From positions 248,001 through 312,000 of the forward strand of contig NC_052477.1 in the NCBI RefSeq assembly GCF_009730915.1: 64,000 nucleotides of DNA, in the 5' to 3' direction. The notes under the pieces are model-generated. The model saw nothing but the letters and a program-made list of their open reading frames with translations. It had not been told where the DNA came from and ran no database searches. This DNA comes from Dioscorea cayenensis subsp. rotundata (Eukaryota > Streptophyta > Magnoliopsida > Dioscoreales > Dioscoreaceae). Positions 21,664 to 35,675 of the stretch are shown here, piece after piece (position 1 is the first letter of the stretch; each line of letters begins with the position of its first letter). Both the position numbers and the translations under genes were made by a program.

Positions 21664-22667
21664 TTGATTGCATACACAGTCTCGATCAGTTCCTTTATTT
21701 TTTTAATATTTGAACTTTAGGATGTTTTGGAGGAGGGATATTGAGCTTTTTGCTCAAGGAGACATGTGACCCCTGATTTGGGTAATTGTTTGAAGCATTT
21801 GGTAAACGCTGGAATTTTAAATCATATTTTGCTTTTGTCATTTTTAATTATTTTTAAAATTAATCATATATCTAATCTCAACGTATCTACAGTCTTGAAA
21901 GTGAAAAAAAATTTCGGACTTTGGCGTCCCGAATCAACAACCCTTGAGACTTAATAATCATCATTAATTCGGGCTAAATTTTTTTTCATCTTCACCGACC
22001 ATTTTCTAGGTGCCATGTACCTACATATTAGTCATTGTCTTTTTTTTTAAAATTTAAATGTATTATGTTCAAATTTTTCACAAACTAATGGATGTTGGTT
22101 GAGATCACTCATCGTAATGTTATTGTATTTGCTTTTATTATAAACAAACCAATGGTTTATTAACTTTGATATATATACAGAAATAAAATTAAAAAAAAAA
22201 GATCTATGTTAAACAAGATGGTGGATATATATATATATATAATGGCATGAGTAACCTATTTAAAAAAAAATACATAATTTATATTAATTTTTGAGATTTT
22301 TACTAATAAAATAATGTTAGATACTAATAATTATATTTCAAGACCAAAACCGGAAACATTTATTTTTGTAAAGTCTTTAAAAAAATATGTTTAAATCAAA
22401 TAATATTAAGGGATTGGCGGAATCACATGTATTAAACGGGTTATCGGATCAATATAGTTTTGCGGATTTAAATTTTTGATCCGTTTGCTAAATTTAAACG
22501 GATCGGGTATAAAATATGACTATACCCGCCACCCGTTTCCGCACACTAGCTAGCGAGCACTGCTACCTGATCCTCTCTTCTCCCCAAACCACGCAAAGGC
22601 GAAGGTTTTGGCTCGCCGTCGTTGGAGTTTCCGAGCTCTCTCCGACCGTGGAAGGGAGAGAGGGACG
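21664..22667. other. Intergenic, promoter side of TGD4
   Basis: AT-rich with no gene. GC rises sharply after about 22520. The stretch 22540-22667 is the likely 5' UTR of the next gene, with pyrimidine- and purine-rich patches. Confidence 0.5.
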
Positions 22668-25600
22668 ATGAGGAGGATGAGATGGGCGGTGGATGGCGGA
22701 GGATTGGAGCTGGATGCCGAGACACCAGTGACCATGGAGGGAACCGCGAGGGCGGTGCCTGGTGACCCTCTACCATTGGGAATCTCGCGTGGAGTTCGAA
22801 TTACGAGGCCCAAGCAGTTTGATTTCATGCACCGCTTCATGTCACTACCGCTCGTTCCATCCTACTCCGGCGATGTCGACAATGGCGGCCAGGGATTCCT
22901 GTTTCACCACAATCACAACCTGCATCTCCGGGAGAACTGGTAATGTCTTTGTTGTTGTTGTATTTTTCTCAAATTTAAGGTTTTGCAGCGTCTCGGACTG
23001 GCGGTGTATTAGAAGGATTTATATTCCTTGAAGTATTTGTGATCAAGTATCTGAAATTGTTGGTTTTGGTTGGTTTGTGCCCGTCTTGAACTGGGATTTG
23101 TAAAGCTTGTTTTGAATATTTATAATTTAGTGGTTGAAAAACTGGATTTTGGTTGAAGATTGTTGTTTTGGGATAGTTGTAGTGAAATTGTTGCTTGAGC
23201 TTTTTTTGGCTGAACTTAGGATTTTTTGTTCATTTGGGTATTAGTTGATGCAGATTGAAGTTTTTCATTGAGTGGTTATTTTTGGAAACATTCTATGTCT
23301 ACTGTTAAAAGTTTTTTTCCTAACTTGTTGAAGATAAAGATTTTTATTGGGTGGATTGGAGAAGCTTGGATTGGTCTTATGATCTTTATCCCCTGCTGCC
23401 AGATATAATGCTTCAGAGGAAATGCCAAGTCTTCTTCCAATTACCTGTGTGACTTCGTTTGTCAAGTTTAGGTTGTTGAAGGTTTTGTTGAGATGGTTTA
23501 CATAGGTCGAAATGGTTAAGTGATTCCATTCATATTTTGACTTAATTTAGTTCATTATCTTGTTCAGGACTTTGTCACTTTTGGAGCAATTCCATGTCCA
23601 GAAGATTTTTTCCTTCATCAAAGAGAAGGCATCAGATCATCTTAACAAGGCTTCATGGTCTAAGAACATAATGAGTAATATACATGATATGTTTTCTTTT
23701 GGGCTTGGTACAGAATTGTGGTTTCCATCAGATTCTTCTCTACTTGTTGAGACATACAATATAAAGAAAGGAACTCGAGGCAAAGTTATTTTCAATCATG
23801 AGGTAAGTATGCCTATATTTTGATTCTATGACTTGTGCAATTCATTTGTATTACATTTGATATCTCTAAAATCTGCTCTAATAGAGGTTTTTTCCCCTGT
23901 ATATTCAATTTCACATGCTAGGATCACTAACTGGTCGTCTGGATTTTTGGTGTAGTCCTATTATCAGGGGTAGCTTCTTGATGTCCTTCTGTGCCACCTC
24001 CACCTGCCAAATCTTAAGAATGCCGTGCTTTATGTCCTCTGCCCTATTGCTTGCACACTCCTTTTAGGTATCCTCGATGAATTTTTTTCTTCAGCGCAAC
24101 CTTGTCAATACAAATTCTGCAGTTGTGTTTGCTATTCTTTAGGACTTCTAGGATTTCTTCATTTTCTTGTAGCTGACTTTATTGTACTTCTTATATCTCC
24201 TTTCATTACGGCATCCACATCTTGATACTTTATCTTGCATGGTCATGCACATTCTTTTTGACTACAGTCTAAAGGTGTGTGACTAGTCAATATCATTGCA
24301 ATGCATGTAAGGGATACTTTGGTGAAGTTGACCACCTGAATAACATGCTGGTCATTCCAAAGAATGAAGGGGTTTTTTTTTTTTTTTGGGAATAAGAAAC
24401 CAATGATGGAGTTGAGTGATAAATAGAGTTGTGCCATTACAATGCAAAAGGAGGAATGAACTCAGTGGCATCCATTTAGTTTCCCATTGAATGGAGTGAA
24501 GAAGTTATACAACAATTGGTATGAACGAATCCTGATTAAATATAGGGAGAATGAAGACAAGGGAAATTTTCCTGCGAAATGATTTGCTGCAAGACAGCCT
24601 TTTGACACCACTACTGCAATGATATGTAAATTACTTTAAAAGACCTGGGAATTTCACTGCTTGGCAGATAATAGCATTCTGTTACTGTTACTTATTGCTT
24701 CTAGTGCTATTGAGATATTGGATAGGATATCATGTTATGATTATATGATTATTCACATCACCTTTGCACTATTAAATTGCCGAGAATTCTTCTGTTCAGT
24801 ACAATATGTCCATGAACAAGTAATTTACTTTATTTGGTCTGAACATTTACTCATTAAACATTCAGTTTTTTCCAACTTTATGTCTTGAACTTAGTAATTA
24901 ATATTTGGCATTCGGGCTATGACATGTTCCTATTTTGTCTATGAGAAAGTTCAGCCTTGAGGTATAATTTGATAGCTACTCTATTGTAAGCCCTTTGCTT
25001 TTTATATGACATTTATGTTCCATGAGTGCTTGTGACATTGTTGATTCACTCCCAGAGATTGCTACCTCACTAAAAATTTCAATTTACGAGATTGCTTTCA
25101 AATTATTCTTCTGGTTGTGTTTCCTTGGAGCTTTGCAGTTTTCGCAGCACAATCTACAGTTGGAGCCGCTTGCCCCGCACTTTATGTTGATCAAGATGGG
25201 ACATATTGGGATGTACCATTGTCGATGGGGGTTGATCTTGCTTCAGTGGCATCACCTTCTGGCATTAACTACCATTTAAGCTTACAGCATAACAGTGGAC
25301 AACCCAAGCACCTAAGTTCTCAAAAAAGTCAGATACCTTTGTCTTTGCTGCCTGGATTGTGTGCAAAGACTGTTATATCCATAAGAAGATTTGTGGACTT
25401 CTGGAGAAAGAAAGAGGGCAAGCTAAAGATGGTTCAACCTTATGATGCTTTTCTTTCGGATCCACATGTTTCAGCATCAGGGACCATTGGTAAGAGAAAA
25501 ATGCTGAGAAAAGTTATCCTTTGTTATGAGATAGAAAATTTTGCGTAGCTCCTCTTAACATTTCTGCCTCTTGCTGTTTAGCACCTAGGTACTGTTTTAG

Positions 25601-27055
25601 TTTTATTGCAGATCTTTTATGCTATTTTCATTATTAACCAAGTTGTTTGTCAATTAATGGAAGGTGATACTTTTGTTGCTTCTAGGTGCTGTAGTCAGTG
25701 CATCACTCGGAGAAAATTCAACCAGGTTTTTGGTGAAAGACGGGCTTCAGCAACACGAATCATTGAATTTATATTTCGAGAAACAAAACTTTGCACTCAT
25801 TGGTGATCTTTTTGCCACCATTTCTTGTACTGCTCAACATGGAAACTTCCAGCGGCTCTTTTTTGATCTTACGAGGATACATGCTCGCCTCGATTTCCCT
25901 TCAGGTTCATCATTCCTAAGTGGTGCTGCTCGTGTTGCAAAACAATTTTACCATTCTCAGCGCCCAGAGCCAGAACTACTTTGTGCAATATGTCCACAAC
26001 TCACAGTGTCTCTTCAGCAACAGGTATCTAAGTCTAAACTAATTTAGTTTTCCCTCCCTCTACTTTCAAGAGTTTACATGGGGTTCCACATTTTCTTATA
26101 TACTTTTTATAATACCAAACTATTTATGTGATTCTACAGTACGATTCCTAGAATGAACAAGACAGGTCAAAGGATGTCTTGAATTTGGCGTGTTATAGTT
26201 ATTTAGAACTTATAGGGTCAGTATTCTTTGGTAGTCATATTATTATAGGATCAAGTGTGAAAGAACCTTTTTCGGTTAAAGAAGCTACATGATGGCTAGA
26301 ACCACACATGATACACCACAATGGGAAACAACCAATGATCACTGGAAGAAAACCTGTACTGGCACTAGCATCCATAAATCCATATGGTAAGATACATCCT
26401 TCTATGAAACAGAAACAAATTAGGTGCAAGGCGACAATGCGTAGCTAATCTGTCAATTAATTGATGCCCTTTCCTCGAAAGTTAATTGAACTTCATATCA
26501 AGTGTGAAAACATCGGTGAGTATACAAACCAGAAGAAGGTAAGCTGTTGAGTTGTTTCATTGAACTGGTTCTTATTATTATAGCTTGGATGATGACCCAC
26601 TGCACGATTAGTGACTAGAAAACCTTTGTCATACTAGAGAGTAAACCTATTTGATAGATCACATCTCTTTTGATTGTTCCAAGTGGTGGTAGTCCAACAA
26701 CAAATGAAATACCATGCTACAAGTGTTCTCTTGCATTGATTATTGGTACACTATATTGACACATTACCAGTGGTAGATAAGATATGCATATTTGAGTGTC
26801 ATCGCTCTTTATACATATATTATATATATCTGTTGATTGATGAGGATTTATTTGTGCAAACTGTAGCTGATTGGACCGTTCAGTTTCCGAGCTGATTCCA
26901 GAATTGTGGCAGATACGAAGAATGTTGGCCGAGTAGAGGGTTCAATATTGGCCATAGACTGGGCCCTGAAGGTCTTGGGTTCAGCTAGAGCAACTGCTTG
27001 GTACTCCCTTAACAATCAAGAGTTTATGATTGAGCTCCGATTCTTTGAAAGCTAA
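22668..27055 (+). CDS. TGD4: TGD4, chloroplast outer-envelope lipid-transfer protein
   Basis: TRIGALACTOSYLDIACYLGLYCEROL 4 is a beta-barrel-like protein of the outer chloroplast envelope. It binds phosphatidic acid and helps pass ER lipids to the TGD1/2/3 importer. Five exons with GT-AG borders: 22668-22939, 23568-23802, 25139-25489, 25686-26023, 26867-27055. Family landmarks: 'RMRWAVDG' start, 'TPVTMEGTARAVPGDPLPLG', 'RPKQFDFMHRFM', 'YWDVPLSMGVDLAS', 'YDAFLSDPHVSASGTIG', 'HGNFQRLFFDLTRIHARLDF', and the C-terminus 'NNQEFMIELRFFES'. Start at 22668 fits the known N-terminus; 22677 is possible. One frame break in exon 3 near 25156, where 'HNLQ' switches frame to 'VGAACPALYVD'. It needs one lost base, and no alternative acceptor I tried mends it. 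With it the protein is 461 residues, close to Arabidopsis TGD4. A sequence error is likelier than gene death. Confidence 0.92.
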
Positions 27056-27380
27056 AAAAAAAACTAAATCTCTCAGCATTTTGTTGTTAACCATGGTCCC
27101 AAATTGTTTCTGTTGTAATTCAATGATACTCTTTACTTTAATCGAATGAGTTTTTTTTTTTTAAAAAAAAAAAGTTAGTGTTATTATTTGACTTTAAATT
27201 GATTGAATTCAACAAATAATTATCTCTACTAATTTTCTCACTAATCAATTTCTATTAGAATAATCTTTTTTATATATATATATATATATATGATAAAGTG
27301 GACAAGAAACATCATAAGGCTTGTGTTGCACAAGCAAGAAGTTTATGTTTCAATCTATTTGTGTTTTTTCACTTTATGTG
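27056..27380. other. Downstream of TGD4, no gene
   Basis: TGD4 3' UTR then AT-rich DNA with poly-T/poly-A at about 27150-27175 and (AT)n at about 27271-27292. Confidence 0.5.
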
Positions 27381-27389
27381 AGTTAAAAT

Positions 27390-28300
27390 TCAAACTTTTT
27401 TTTTTTCTTGAGCAAGAATCTGAATACTCTATATAAAAGATATGTACAGTGACTAGTAGTAAGAAATTAATATTTTAACTTGTGTTTGATATTCAAATCT
27501 CTTTTAACTACAAAGATATAAACACTTTACGCAAAAAATCAGGTATCAAAACTAAATGGTCATTGGATAGGGACTAGTGGCAAGAAATTAATATTTTAAC
27601 TTACTGGATATTCAAATCTCTATCAACAGCAAAGATATAAATACTCTACGCAAAAGATTGGGTATCAAAACTAAATGGTCATTAGATAGAGAATAGTAGC
27701 AAGAAATTAATATTTTAACTTACATGTGTCTAATATTCAAATCTCTTTCAATAGCAAAGATATAAACACTCTACGTAAAAAAATCGGGTATCGAAACTAA
27801 ATGCACATTAGATAGGGACTAGTAGCAAGAAATTAATATTTTAACTTACATGTGTATGATATTCAAATCTCTTTCAACACCAAAGATATAAACACTCTAC
27901 GTAAAAGGGTATCGAAACTAAATGCACATTAGATAGGGACTAGTAGCAAGAAATTAATATTTTTAACTTACGTGTGTACGATATTCAAATCTCTTTCAAC
28001 ACCAAAGATATAAACACTCTACGTAAAAGGGTATCGAAACTAAATGCACATTAGATAGGGACTAGTAGCAAGAAATTAATATTTTAACTTACATATGTCT
28101 GATATTCAAATCTCTTTCAACAGCAAAGATATAAACACTCTATGTAAAAAATCGGGTATCGAAACTAAATGGTCATTAGATAGGGACTAGTAGCAAAAAA
28201 TTAATATTTTAATTTACTTGTATCTTATATTCAAATCCTTTTCAATAGCAAAAATATAAACACTCTACATAAAAGATCGGGTATCAAAACCAAATGGTCA
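27390..28300. repeat. Minisatellite, unit about 122 bp, seven to eight copies
   Basis: The phrase 'gactagtagcaagaaattaa' recurs at 27451, 27572, 27691, 27817, 27938, 28060 and 28185, spacings of 119-126 bp. Each unit also has 'gatattcaaatctctttcaa', 'caaagatataaacactctac' and 'gggtatcgaaactaaatg'. The middle units (27817-28185) are the most alike. It lies between TGD4 and TPK, outside both genes. Confidence 0.93.
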
Positions 28301-28380
28301 TTAAATAGATCGTGTATCAAAACCAAATGGTCATTAAATAGATCGTGTATCAAAACCAAATGGTCATTAAATAGATAGAT
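28278..28380. repeat. Short tandem repeat nested at the minisatellite end, unit about 34 bp
   Basis: 'tatcaaaaccaaatggtcat' plus 'taaatagatcg' recurs three times in a row at the right edge of the 122-bp array. It is a secondary expansion of one part of that unit. Confidence 0.9.
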
Positions 28381-29117
28381 ATATATACACCATATAATTA
28401 TGTATTATTGCTATTATTTGTCTTGAAAAAAGTGGCACCTGTTAATATTCCCATTAAGTGAGCAACCTCAGTTTACACGCAACGAAACGACAAATCTCAA
28501 CTTTGATCAAAGCACAAGAAAGAACAACCCGACCGTTTTTCCACCGTGTCGTAATTTCATTGGCCTCTGTTTTTTATTAATGGGTTTTCCCCTTCAATTT
28601 TTGCTTGCGTGTCCATGCCGAGACGTGCAATCGTTATTGTATTGCTGAAAAGAGAACCGTATGTTTTTGTCGTATTCCCCTGTAATTCAATTCAATGTTA
28701 TTTGCATTTACATACACCACTAAAATACTTTATATTTTTGAAAATTATTTAAAAAACCAAATTAAATTTCATTTTACTCCTAAAAAAATTTAAATTAATT
28801 TTTTGTTACATTAAAACTCTCATTTAAAGTTAATAGTCGATGCATGCACTGATGTAAAGTGCATTGCAATCTCAATGCTTTCATCTTGAGATAGATTTTA
28901 ATCCCGAGTCTTTCTCAAAATGAAAATCTTTCACAAAAAAAAGACTCAATATTAATAGACCAAGACACCATTGATTTTACTAGTTTATTTCTCACCATAA
29001 ACCTATATAAGTATATACAAATAGTTTATAAGGATGTATACTCAAAAATATAAAAAATTTCAAAAAAAAATAATAAAATAAAACAAATTCCAATTTTAAT
29101 TTTGACAAATTTAAAAA

Positions 29118-29148
<31 letters not shown>

Positions 29149-29340
29149 TCTTTAAGCGGCACAATTGTAATTTCCCACACGTCTCTTATAAGTTATAATA
29201 ATAAATATAATATAATTATACTTGTATAAACTATCTCAGCCCCACATCAAAAAACCAAATCCCCAGATCAAATCCAAGCCCTCCGTCTCAGATCTCTCAA
29301 CCTCTCTTCTTGCTCGGTTCCTTGAAGAAGACCATCTCCA
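28381..29340. other. Intergenic and TPK promoter/5' UTR
   Basis: AT-rich, (AT)n at about 29122-29150. A TATA-like 'gtataaacta' near 29225 is followed by a C/A-rich leader to the ATG at 29341, so the leader would be roughly 80-90 bases. No gene. Confidence 0.45.
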
Positions 29341-30522
29341 ATGGCGGATCACGACGAACCTCTCCTGACTTCCTCCGAGATCGAAGAATCCCCATCACCA
29401 ATCTCCACCACCTCCGAATCCTCTTCAATCAATCTCCCCTCTCTCAACCGCTCCGTTCTCCACCGCTCCAGCACGGCCCCAGCCATGGCCGCCATCATGG
29501 CCGAAGTCAACCCCGTTCCAAACCCTAATCTCAGGAGCAACAACTCCTCCTCTGGCTCAATCTTCAGGCATGCATCTCTCCTCCTCCTTCTCTACCTCTC
29601 TCTCGGCGTTCTCACCTACACCTTCAATCCCCAATGCTTTCTCCGGCATCGAGACTCATCCGATCATCGACGCCCTCTACTTCTGCGTCGTCACTCTCTG
29701 CACAATCGGCTACGGAGACATCGCACCTCTCACCCCCATAACCAAGCTCTTATCTTGCGTTTTCGTCCTCATCGGCTTCGGCTTCATCGAAGTCCTTCTC
29801 TCCGGCGCCGTCAACCGATTTCTCGACCACCAAGAAACCCAATTCTTAACAAGCATCATCCGCCACGGTACAGGCCCATCAAACTACATCTTTGACGCCG
29901 AGAAAGGCCGAATGAGGATTCGAATGAAGGTTCTCCTCGCCATCAGCGTCGTCATTCTTTGCATCGCCATCGGCGCTTCCGCATTGAGCTTTCTTGAAGG
30001 TTTGGATTTCATGGACTCATTGTATTTGTCCGTGATGTCTGTCACAACAGTTGGATATGGAGATCATGCTTTCAAAACCATGAAAGGAAGAGTTTTTGCT
30101 TGTTTGTGGTTGTTAATATCAACACTTGCAGTTGCCAAATCATTCATATATTTAGCTGAGGCAAGAATTAATAAACGCCACAAAAGAATTGCAAAATGGT
30201 CACTACACAGAAATTTGACTGTGGAAGATTTGCTTGCTGCAGATCTCAATCACAATGGTTTTATCAGGTCTGTCTGTTTGTCTGTCTGTGCTTTATCAAT
30301 GTTTTTATTTTTTTTTTGTGCTAATGCAATTTTTTTTTTTTTTTATGATATAATTGTTTATGCAGTAAATCAGAGTATGCAGTTTTCAAGTTGAGAGAGA
30401 TGGGGATAGTGAAAGAGAATGATGTGTTGCAAATTTGTGACCAGTTCAACAAGCTTGACTGTAATAATACTGGAAAGATAACTTTAATTGATTTACTTAA
30501 CTACAGGAAATTACAGGTATAG
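29341..30522 (+). CDS. TPK1: Two-pore potassium channel (TPK/KCO family)
   Basis: TPKs are potassium-selective channels, mostly of the vacuolar membrane, opened by cytosolic calcium and by 14-3-3 binding. Two exons: 29341-30267 and 30366-30522. Visible: a 14-3-3 site 'RSSTAP' at residues 42-47, a first membrane segment at about 75-95, pore one 'TLCTIGYGDIAPL', pore two 'MSVTTVGYGDHAF', four membrane segments in all, and two EF-hand-like loops at the C-terminus ('DLNHNGFISKSE', 'DCNNTGKITLID'). The last part comes from exon 2 and ends 'LLNYRKLQV'. One frame break: the 4-C run at 29629-29632 has one C too many, after which 'AFSGIETHPIIDALYFC' continues. Without it the protein is 360 residues, as in Arabidopsis TPK1. 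Which TPK paralogue this is remains open. Confidence 0.92.
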
Positions 30523-31887
30523 TAAATGAGATGTGTAATATTATATATACATCAGTGTATGAAGGAAATTTTAGTTGAATCTTTTGTACAAAGATATGTA
30601 TATAAATATATGTGGTGTACAACAAATTTTCAATTTTTGAAAATGTAGTAAGAAAATTTTGTTGAATATTTGGTATAAAGATATGATTGAGTTTATATGT
30701 TATTTTTTTTTGGTTTGAAATTTTGAATTTGTCTGTGCATTTATGGTCTTGGGCCCTTTGTTTTCAATCATGTTTGCAATATTTTATGTGTAACGTGGGC
30801 AAATGAAAAATTTATTTGTGGTTTTCAGGTCATGAATTAGGTCCTGTTAGAGTCTTTATCAATAAGAAAAACTTATTTGGCAGGAATAAATGAGCCAAAA
30901 TTGGTTTGAATCATTTTTGTAGGGTTTGAGGTCATGAATCTTGTTCCTGTTAATAGTCCTTATCAGTAGTGTACTACTTGGATTCATGGTGCTAGAAATG
31001 TGGCCTTTGGAAGGGATGCCCTTTCAAAATTTGGAGTACCAATTTAGCTTTGTGGTCCCTAAATATCTGAAGGTATATATATATATATATATATTGAAAA
31101 ACTATAAAGCTAAATTTTAAGATAATCTTCTTAATTTAAATTTCTAAAATAGAGAAAATTAGTAATTAAAAATCATTTTCAAAACAAGACATATGGGGCA
31201 CATGTGACATGCCAACGCCCATATGTATATTAATTAAATGTTTTTGTGAATGATAAGGTTTGGTTCATTTTTAATCAAATAGAATGAAATTTTGATATTA
31301 ATAAAACATTAATAATAATAATAATAAATACCTTTGTTGTAATTAATTAAAAGAAATTGAATATATTGAATTTAAATCAAAATTAATTAAGATGATAATG
31401 GGTTATGCAACGTTTGGACACCATTATTCCAAAGCAATCAATCAATGAAAACTTGTGACTAGCCAACGCCTTGTCATGCCATTCCATTCATGACTCATTG
31501 CTACTCAATTTAAACTTTGCATTGAATTCATTTCTAGTTAATTATGACAAATGCTTGGCATGTTTGACATGCATGTAATGAAAAATCTTTTGCTTCTTAA
31601 TTTTGATGATAATTACTACTGATAGTACAAAGGCCACAATAATTGTCTATTTGTCCACCTATTCAATGCAATCCAGTGAATAGTTGTCCTTAAAGTGTTT
31701 ATATATTTATATATATATATATTCATCTTGTGATCCATGTGTTTTGAGGATTGGTACCAACCACAAGTATCAAGCATAGTCTTATTGGCTTTTGGTGCAA
31801 AAGTTGTTGTGCATTGGTGTCATTTGCTTAGTCAAAAGCACTGGTACTACTTTATGTGGGTTAGGTTCCACGGGTTCCTACTTTGTC

Positions 31888-31918
<31 letters not shown>

Positions 31919-33707
31919 TTTTTATATAGATTAATGATCACATAAAATATATAAAAAAATAAAATTAGGAAAAAAATAAATATTTAAAAAAATAGAAGTA
32001 AGTTGTCACTAGCCAAAAATAACAATATTACTATTCTAATTTTTTATTCTGTGTTTCTTTTTTCTTATTATGTATTATTTTTTAATAAAATAATAATTTA
32101 TTTTTTTATTAAAAATAATAATAAAAATATTGAGACGTAAACTAACCGCACAAGTGATGGTTAGATATCCATCATAAATCTAATCCCAGTAGAGTTATGC
32201 AAAATGATAAACAAACTTTAAAGTGATGACAACTATGTAGGGATCTTCCTTGAATAATCATTTTCTATCTGATCAAATTGTATCAAATAATTCATAAATT
32301 ATTTGAGAGCATGTTTTAGAGTTGAAAAAGTACACAAAAATTTAAGATTCATTAATATAATTAACTCAACTGTGTGATTTTTGGGTTGGAAAAATGCACA
32401 TGTCATGTCATTTAATTTTAATAAAAAAAAAATTAAATTACTATTTTAAACTCTTTATATAAAAAAATTAGGCTACAATAAATAAATAAATATATATATA
32501 TATATTTGAAATAAGGATGAGTTTTATGGATTTATCAAAAGAAAATTATGTATTTATGTTCCAATGATATTTGCTTTTCCCCTAAGTTAAGAGACAGATT
32601 GCATGGTCAAACTCAATTTCAATGTTAAAAATGTGGATCTCATTAATTTCAATTAATTTTCTTAATTAATGTGTTCAAACTCTTTGAAACTGAATATTGT
32701 CAAAAGAAATAACTTTTTATTTTTTCAAGAATATTAAAATTAAGTAATGTGCAACTTGTGGCACTTCTTAGTTATTTCCTCCCTTGAACTTTTTACTTTT
32801 TATGTATATAATAAATAATTATCATTCTAGAAGGTGTGGCATTATTTCTCAAAACGTGTCAAAAAGTACAAGCTAACCGACAAAAAGATTAATCACTATT
32901 TGTGCATGTGAAAAGTTGAATAAATGCAAAGTTGGGAAATATAAAAAATTAAAAATAGCTATTTAATTTTTTTAAAACAAAGCAATATTAAGTAGAATTA
33001 TTTAATTACATGATTTATTATTTATGTATGGATGATGGCACTTATAAGGATCTCTTCAGCGGTTCATACTAGTTGTTCATGTTGTTTTTGGATTAATAAA
33101 AGATAAGTGAAAATTTAATTTATTTTCATTAAAAAAAATTAAAATAAATAAAATTCATCCTTTAAACAACTTCAAAATTTTAGTCATGGCCTCCTTTATA
33201 GTAAAAGAGAACAATTAAAATTAATCGAATGTTTTTTTTTTGAGTGTTTATACTGTGACTAAAAGTACAAAAAGACAACATTGAAGGATTTAGTCAACAT
33301 TATGAGGAGAATTTTAAATGTAACTCAGGTCATGTACCGACGCTAAAAACAATCTAAGGGGGGATGATGTCTAATCAAAATTAGTTCAGCAAGTTCATTT
33401 TTGTATTGTAAAAAGGCTCACCTATTCTTCTTTGTCATTTACTCATCCACTTAAATCGGTCTCTCTATATTTAGTAGATCATGTTTATGTACTTTTTCTT
33501 TCACATTCTTTTTTTTTTTTATAATATTTGATTTTATTGCTAATGAATTGTGTTCTATCTATTTTTTGTTTAAAATAAAATAATAGAAAACTAGTAGCTT
33601 ATTCTCGTTCCAAATAAAAGTCGGTAATTTAAATCACTTTCATTTAAAGATTGTAAGTCCATGACCTGCTCCTTTTTACTAAAAAAACACTCTATGGTCA
33701 TCTATCG

Positions 33708-33744
<37 letters not shown>

Positions 33745-35675
33745 CATTGAGTATGTTAATTTGCACGGTTATAAATAAATTAATTGACGTCATCTATTGA
33801 CTTTTTCAAATCTTGTTGAGCCACTATTTCATCAAAGAATCTCAACCATTACACATGATTTAACCATTTTTCTAAAAATTAAAAAAAAAAATCAACCATA
33901 GGTTTCACAAGATAAGCCATGATTCCAATATTTTACAATATTAGAAACAATGCCTTTTCCAAAGCCTTTGGATTGGAGGCACAAGAAAATTAATTAGGCA
34001 ACTTGCACCTCAATTAAGTCATCTAAAAAGTACTATTAGCCTTTATTATCATGTCACTTCAACAATTGGGTGCTTGTCATTGTTTTTAAAGTCACTCATT
34101 TCATTTGTTTTTTTGCCTTCACTTGCCAGTTGCCACACAGAGAACCCCCACATAAAGTTAATCTAAAGAAAAAGTAACTTGACATTATAATTATTTTTTC
34201 TTATTATTATATAATTTTTTTAAATCACTTAACAATTGTCTAGTTGGCCAACACACTCAAAAAATATATTGACAATGATATTTATGTTTTATAATTATGT
34301 TGCTTTTTGTTTTGTTTTTTTTGTTTTCCATATCAGATGTTGCTCTTATCCAAACTCAAGCATTACTTTAATGTTCACTTTTTATCTAATTTTTACTAAT
34401 AATTATTTTAAAAAAACTAGTTTCTAAACATATTTTAATTAATAAAAAAATAAAATTGTCTTATTAATTTTTGTATTGCATATACAATTAAAACATAAAT
34501 TGATTTGGTTGGAAGTAACACACTATTGAGGTATTTTATTTAGTTGAATACTAAGTTTTTAGAAATTCAGTATTTAATTCAATGGATTTTAAAATTCAAT
34601 ATAAGTTGAATATGATGTACAACCAAATCAGTTGTTAAATTAGATCTTTTTTTATATTAGAATCCCTCGCATCATTGAATCATAAATAACTTTTAATTAA
34701 AGGAAAAGATTTTTTAAAAAAATATTTAAACACATTTGACTATTTCAAAATCTTTGAACAAAATGTATTATTCTACAAGCTTATACTCCTCCATATAAGG
34801 AATGAGAACATCTTAATTATAATTTAGTACTAATTAACTTATCAAATATATATATTCTTTGATGAATTACTTCTCTTATCAATGTCCACCATATCAAGTC
34901 ACATTTCATTAAAATAACCAAAAACAAAGAGTACAAATAATTCAACAGCTATCACTATCCATTCCGCAAAAATTAGATTAGTTACTGAAACTCAATTAAA
35001 CAATCTTAATGAAAATTATATTTTTATAATCTAAAACATTGAAATATATATATATATAGAGATATAGTAGAGAAAAAAACCAATTTTGAATAATTCCAAA
35101 AAAAAACTTTTCTTAAATGAAGTCTTTGGAGTTCCTACGAAGCAAACTCTCTTTGGCCACCAATCAAGTAACCGATTTCCTCCACGTCTTTAATTCCTTT
35201 TTTTTATTTTATTTCATTTTTCTTTTTCTTTGACTAATAAAAACAACAAAAAAATAAAATAAAATAAAATACCTCAATAGTTCTTGTCCTCACTTTTGTG
35301 GTGGGTTATATCTTGGGTGTTGTGTGTTAGTTGTTGTTCCACTACTTGTGATATACGGTAGCCCCTAGTGGCTTGTTTTGTATGGGCGATCGCCCTATCT
35401 TTTTCTGTTGTTTTTTAATATATGTAATTTATCTATTTTTTTAAAAAAAAATAAAAAATTTTAACAACAAAAAAAAACCTTTGGGCTATTAATATTGGAT
35501 TTTTTACGCAAAATTTTCATTTCGGATAGACTCGGGTTATTATTGAGTTTACAAATATTCTGGAGATGCGCTTCATATCAGTGCACATTACTCATTATTA
35601 ACTTTAAATTATTAACCATAAATGATATTGTAAAAAAAACATGCATCTAAAAATATTGATAACTTACAATTGGTA
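30523..35675. other. Long AT-rich intergenic region
   Basis: More than 5 kb with no gene, RNA gene or clear mobile element that I can support. It contains TPK 3' UTR at the left, (AT)n tracts near 31074-31094 and 33714-33740, a (TTA)n run at about 31890-31918, and many poly-A/T runs. Short open frames at 31737 and 34236 look like chance. Confidence 0.55.

Noticed and set aside
25120-25170. Alternative splice acceptors to remove the TGD4 exon 3 frame break
   Set aside because: The AG sites I checked all give a phase that does not lead into the conserved frame, so a lost base is the simpler reading.
27451-28300. Regular repeats resembling a CRISPR array
   Set aside because: The unit is about 122 bp with no unique spacers, in a plant genome; an ordinary minisatellite.
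30523-35675. Search for tRNA, other RNA genes or hidden exons
   Set aside because: I saw no tRNA-like boxes, no conserved protein segment and no inverted-repeat element; nothing to support a call.
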